Positions 63,464 through 64,000 of a stretch of DNA of 64,000 nucleotides are shown in pieces. The notes beneath the pieces were generated by a model. The model saw nothing but the letters and a program-made list of their open reading frames with translations. It made no database searches and had not been told where the DNA came from. The position numbers and the translations under genes were made by a program. The stretch comes from Naumovozyma dairenensis CBS 421 (Eukaryota; Ascomycota; Saccharomycetes; Saccharomycetales; Saccharomycetaceae). Positions within the stretch are counted from its first letter, which is position 1. The number at the start of each line of letters is the position of its first letter. The stretch covers positions 868,001 to 932,000 of the forward strand of contig NC_016486.1 in assembly GCF_000227115.2 (NCBI RefSeq), given 5' to 3'.

Positions 63464-64000
63464 AATTTATTATTATTTTAGTTGCTTAATTGTTTAAACC
63501 TTTCAATCCCTTTTCATTTATGCATGCACGATCTTCCCAATACATTTGAATTCAATAAGATGAAGTATCATCAATCCCAATCGTTACCTACGTAGGTAGG
63601 TATGTACCTAAGTTCGAGAGTTCTTCGTTATTTTTTTCAACATGGGTATAAAAATAAAAATCCCGCAACAGAAATTACATACAAAATTGGGCAGGCTTCT
63701 TTATCGAACCAAAAAATAAATGTATCTACATAGGTGTCAAAAATTATATGTCCATGTTAAATAAATGGAGTAACCCTTTTATAATAAAAAATTAGCCATT
63801 AAATTTACTTATTTCTTGAAGAGACTTCGCATTGGCCTATTATTATACAACTCTCTCATATGAACTTGCATGTCTATCTTTGGCGTTTACGTGTGCGTAC
63901 CTGTGCGACGCGTAAGCTTATGTAATTTTTGAAAATAAATACATGATAGCTTCAAATAATAATGTACGTATAATACAGAAAGCAATACTTGAATGTAGTA
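63464..64000 (-). promoter_or_regulatory. DTD1 upstream region to window end
   Basis: No gene is visible up to the edge of the window. The palindrome TACCTACGTAGGTA at 63585-63598 is followed by further GGTA copies, and AT-rich tracts follow. In S. cerevisiae the next gene is CDC13, which is not reached here. Confidence 0.45.
63585..63598. promoter_or_regulatory. 14-bp perfect palindrome upstream of DTD1
   Basis: TACCTACGTAGGTA reads the same on both strands and lies about 122 bases before the DTD1 start. It looks like a site for a dimeric DNA-binding protein, but no named factor can be assigned. Confidence 0.45.

Noticed and set aside
1..64000. Point centromere, CRISPR array or bacterial-type operon
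   Set aside because: No adjacent CDEI, AT-rich CDEII and TTCCGAA-type CDEIII set was found. No spaced direct repeats exist. All genes are eukaryotic and individually transcribed.

Overview
This is nuclear DNA from a budding yeast that diverged after the whole-genome duplication (Saccharomycetaceae). Signs of this are compact, mostly intronless AT-rich genes, best matches to Saccharomyces cerevisiae throughout, asparagine- and serine-rich low-complexity insertions, abundant microsatellites, a yeast-type intron (GTATGT / TACTAAC / TAG), an intron-containing tRNA-Ser(GCU), and gene order that mixes the two S. cerevisiae duplicate tracks. The Asn-rich insertions, long intergenic regions and a relic of a hAT transposon would fit Naumovozyma or Kazachstania, but I cannot fix the genus from the sequence alone.

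Layout. 1-1.6 kb: no gene. 1.6-8.5 kb: DIS3 (+), GCN20 (-) and an IGD1-like gene (-). 9.3-24.5 kb: the S. cerevisiae chromosome VI block, with a YFR018C-like glutaminyl cyclase (-), FAB1 (+), tRNA-Ser(GCU) (-), a gap of about 1.8 kb with a probable LTR relic, ATG18 (+) and ROG3 (+). 25.4-37.6 kb: the chromosome VIII block, with SPS100/YGP1 family (-), YHR140W-like (+), RPL42 with intron (-), CHS7 (+), DSE2 (+), RPC10 (+) and CRP1/MDG1 (+). 38.3-63.5 kb: a block that interleaves the YDL211C-YDL219W and YNL176C-YNL190W tracks, with TDA7/YDL211C (+), SHR3 (-), RHO5 (+), NOP6 (+), a PRR2/NPR1 kinase (+), GDH2 (+), RRI1 (+), TIM22 (+), a divergent importin-alpha paralog (-), a hAT transposase relic (-), a Ser/Gly-rich cell-surface protein (-), a YDL218W-like MARVEL protein (-) and DTD1 (-).

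Functional themes. Most genes are housekeeping: RNA decay, translation control, PI(3,5)P2 synthesis and autophagy, ER chaperoning of permeases and chitin synthase, and mitochondrial import. Several promoters carry motifs that fit their genes: Ace2/Swi5-type sites before DSE2, PAC and RRPE before NOP6, a Reb1 site and PAC before RPC10, and STREs before the IGD1-like and SPS100 genes.

Most unusual item: the importin-alpha paralog at about 55.2-56.8 kb. It keeps a nearly intact importin-beta-binding domain but has replaced six of the seven tryptophan/arginine platform residues that hold nuclear localisation signals. By position it looks like a retained duplicate of SRP1 that S. cerevisiae lost. 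Other items worth checking are the hAT relic beside it, a perfect 14-bp inverted repeat at 59.86 kb, nested inverted repeats in an unusually long convergent gap near 29.2 kb, and RHO5 sitting in the YDL rather than the YNL gene neighbourhood.
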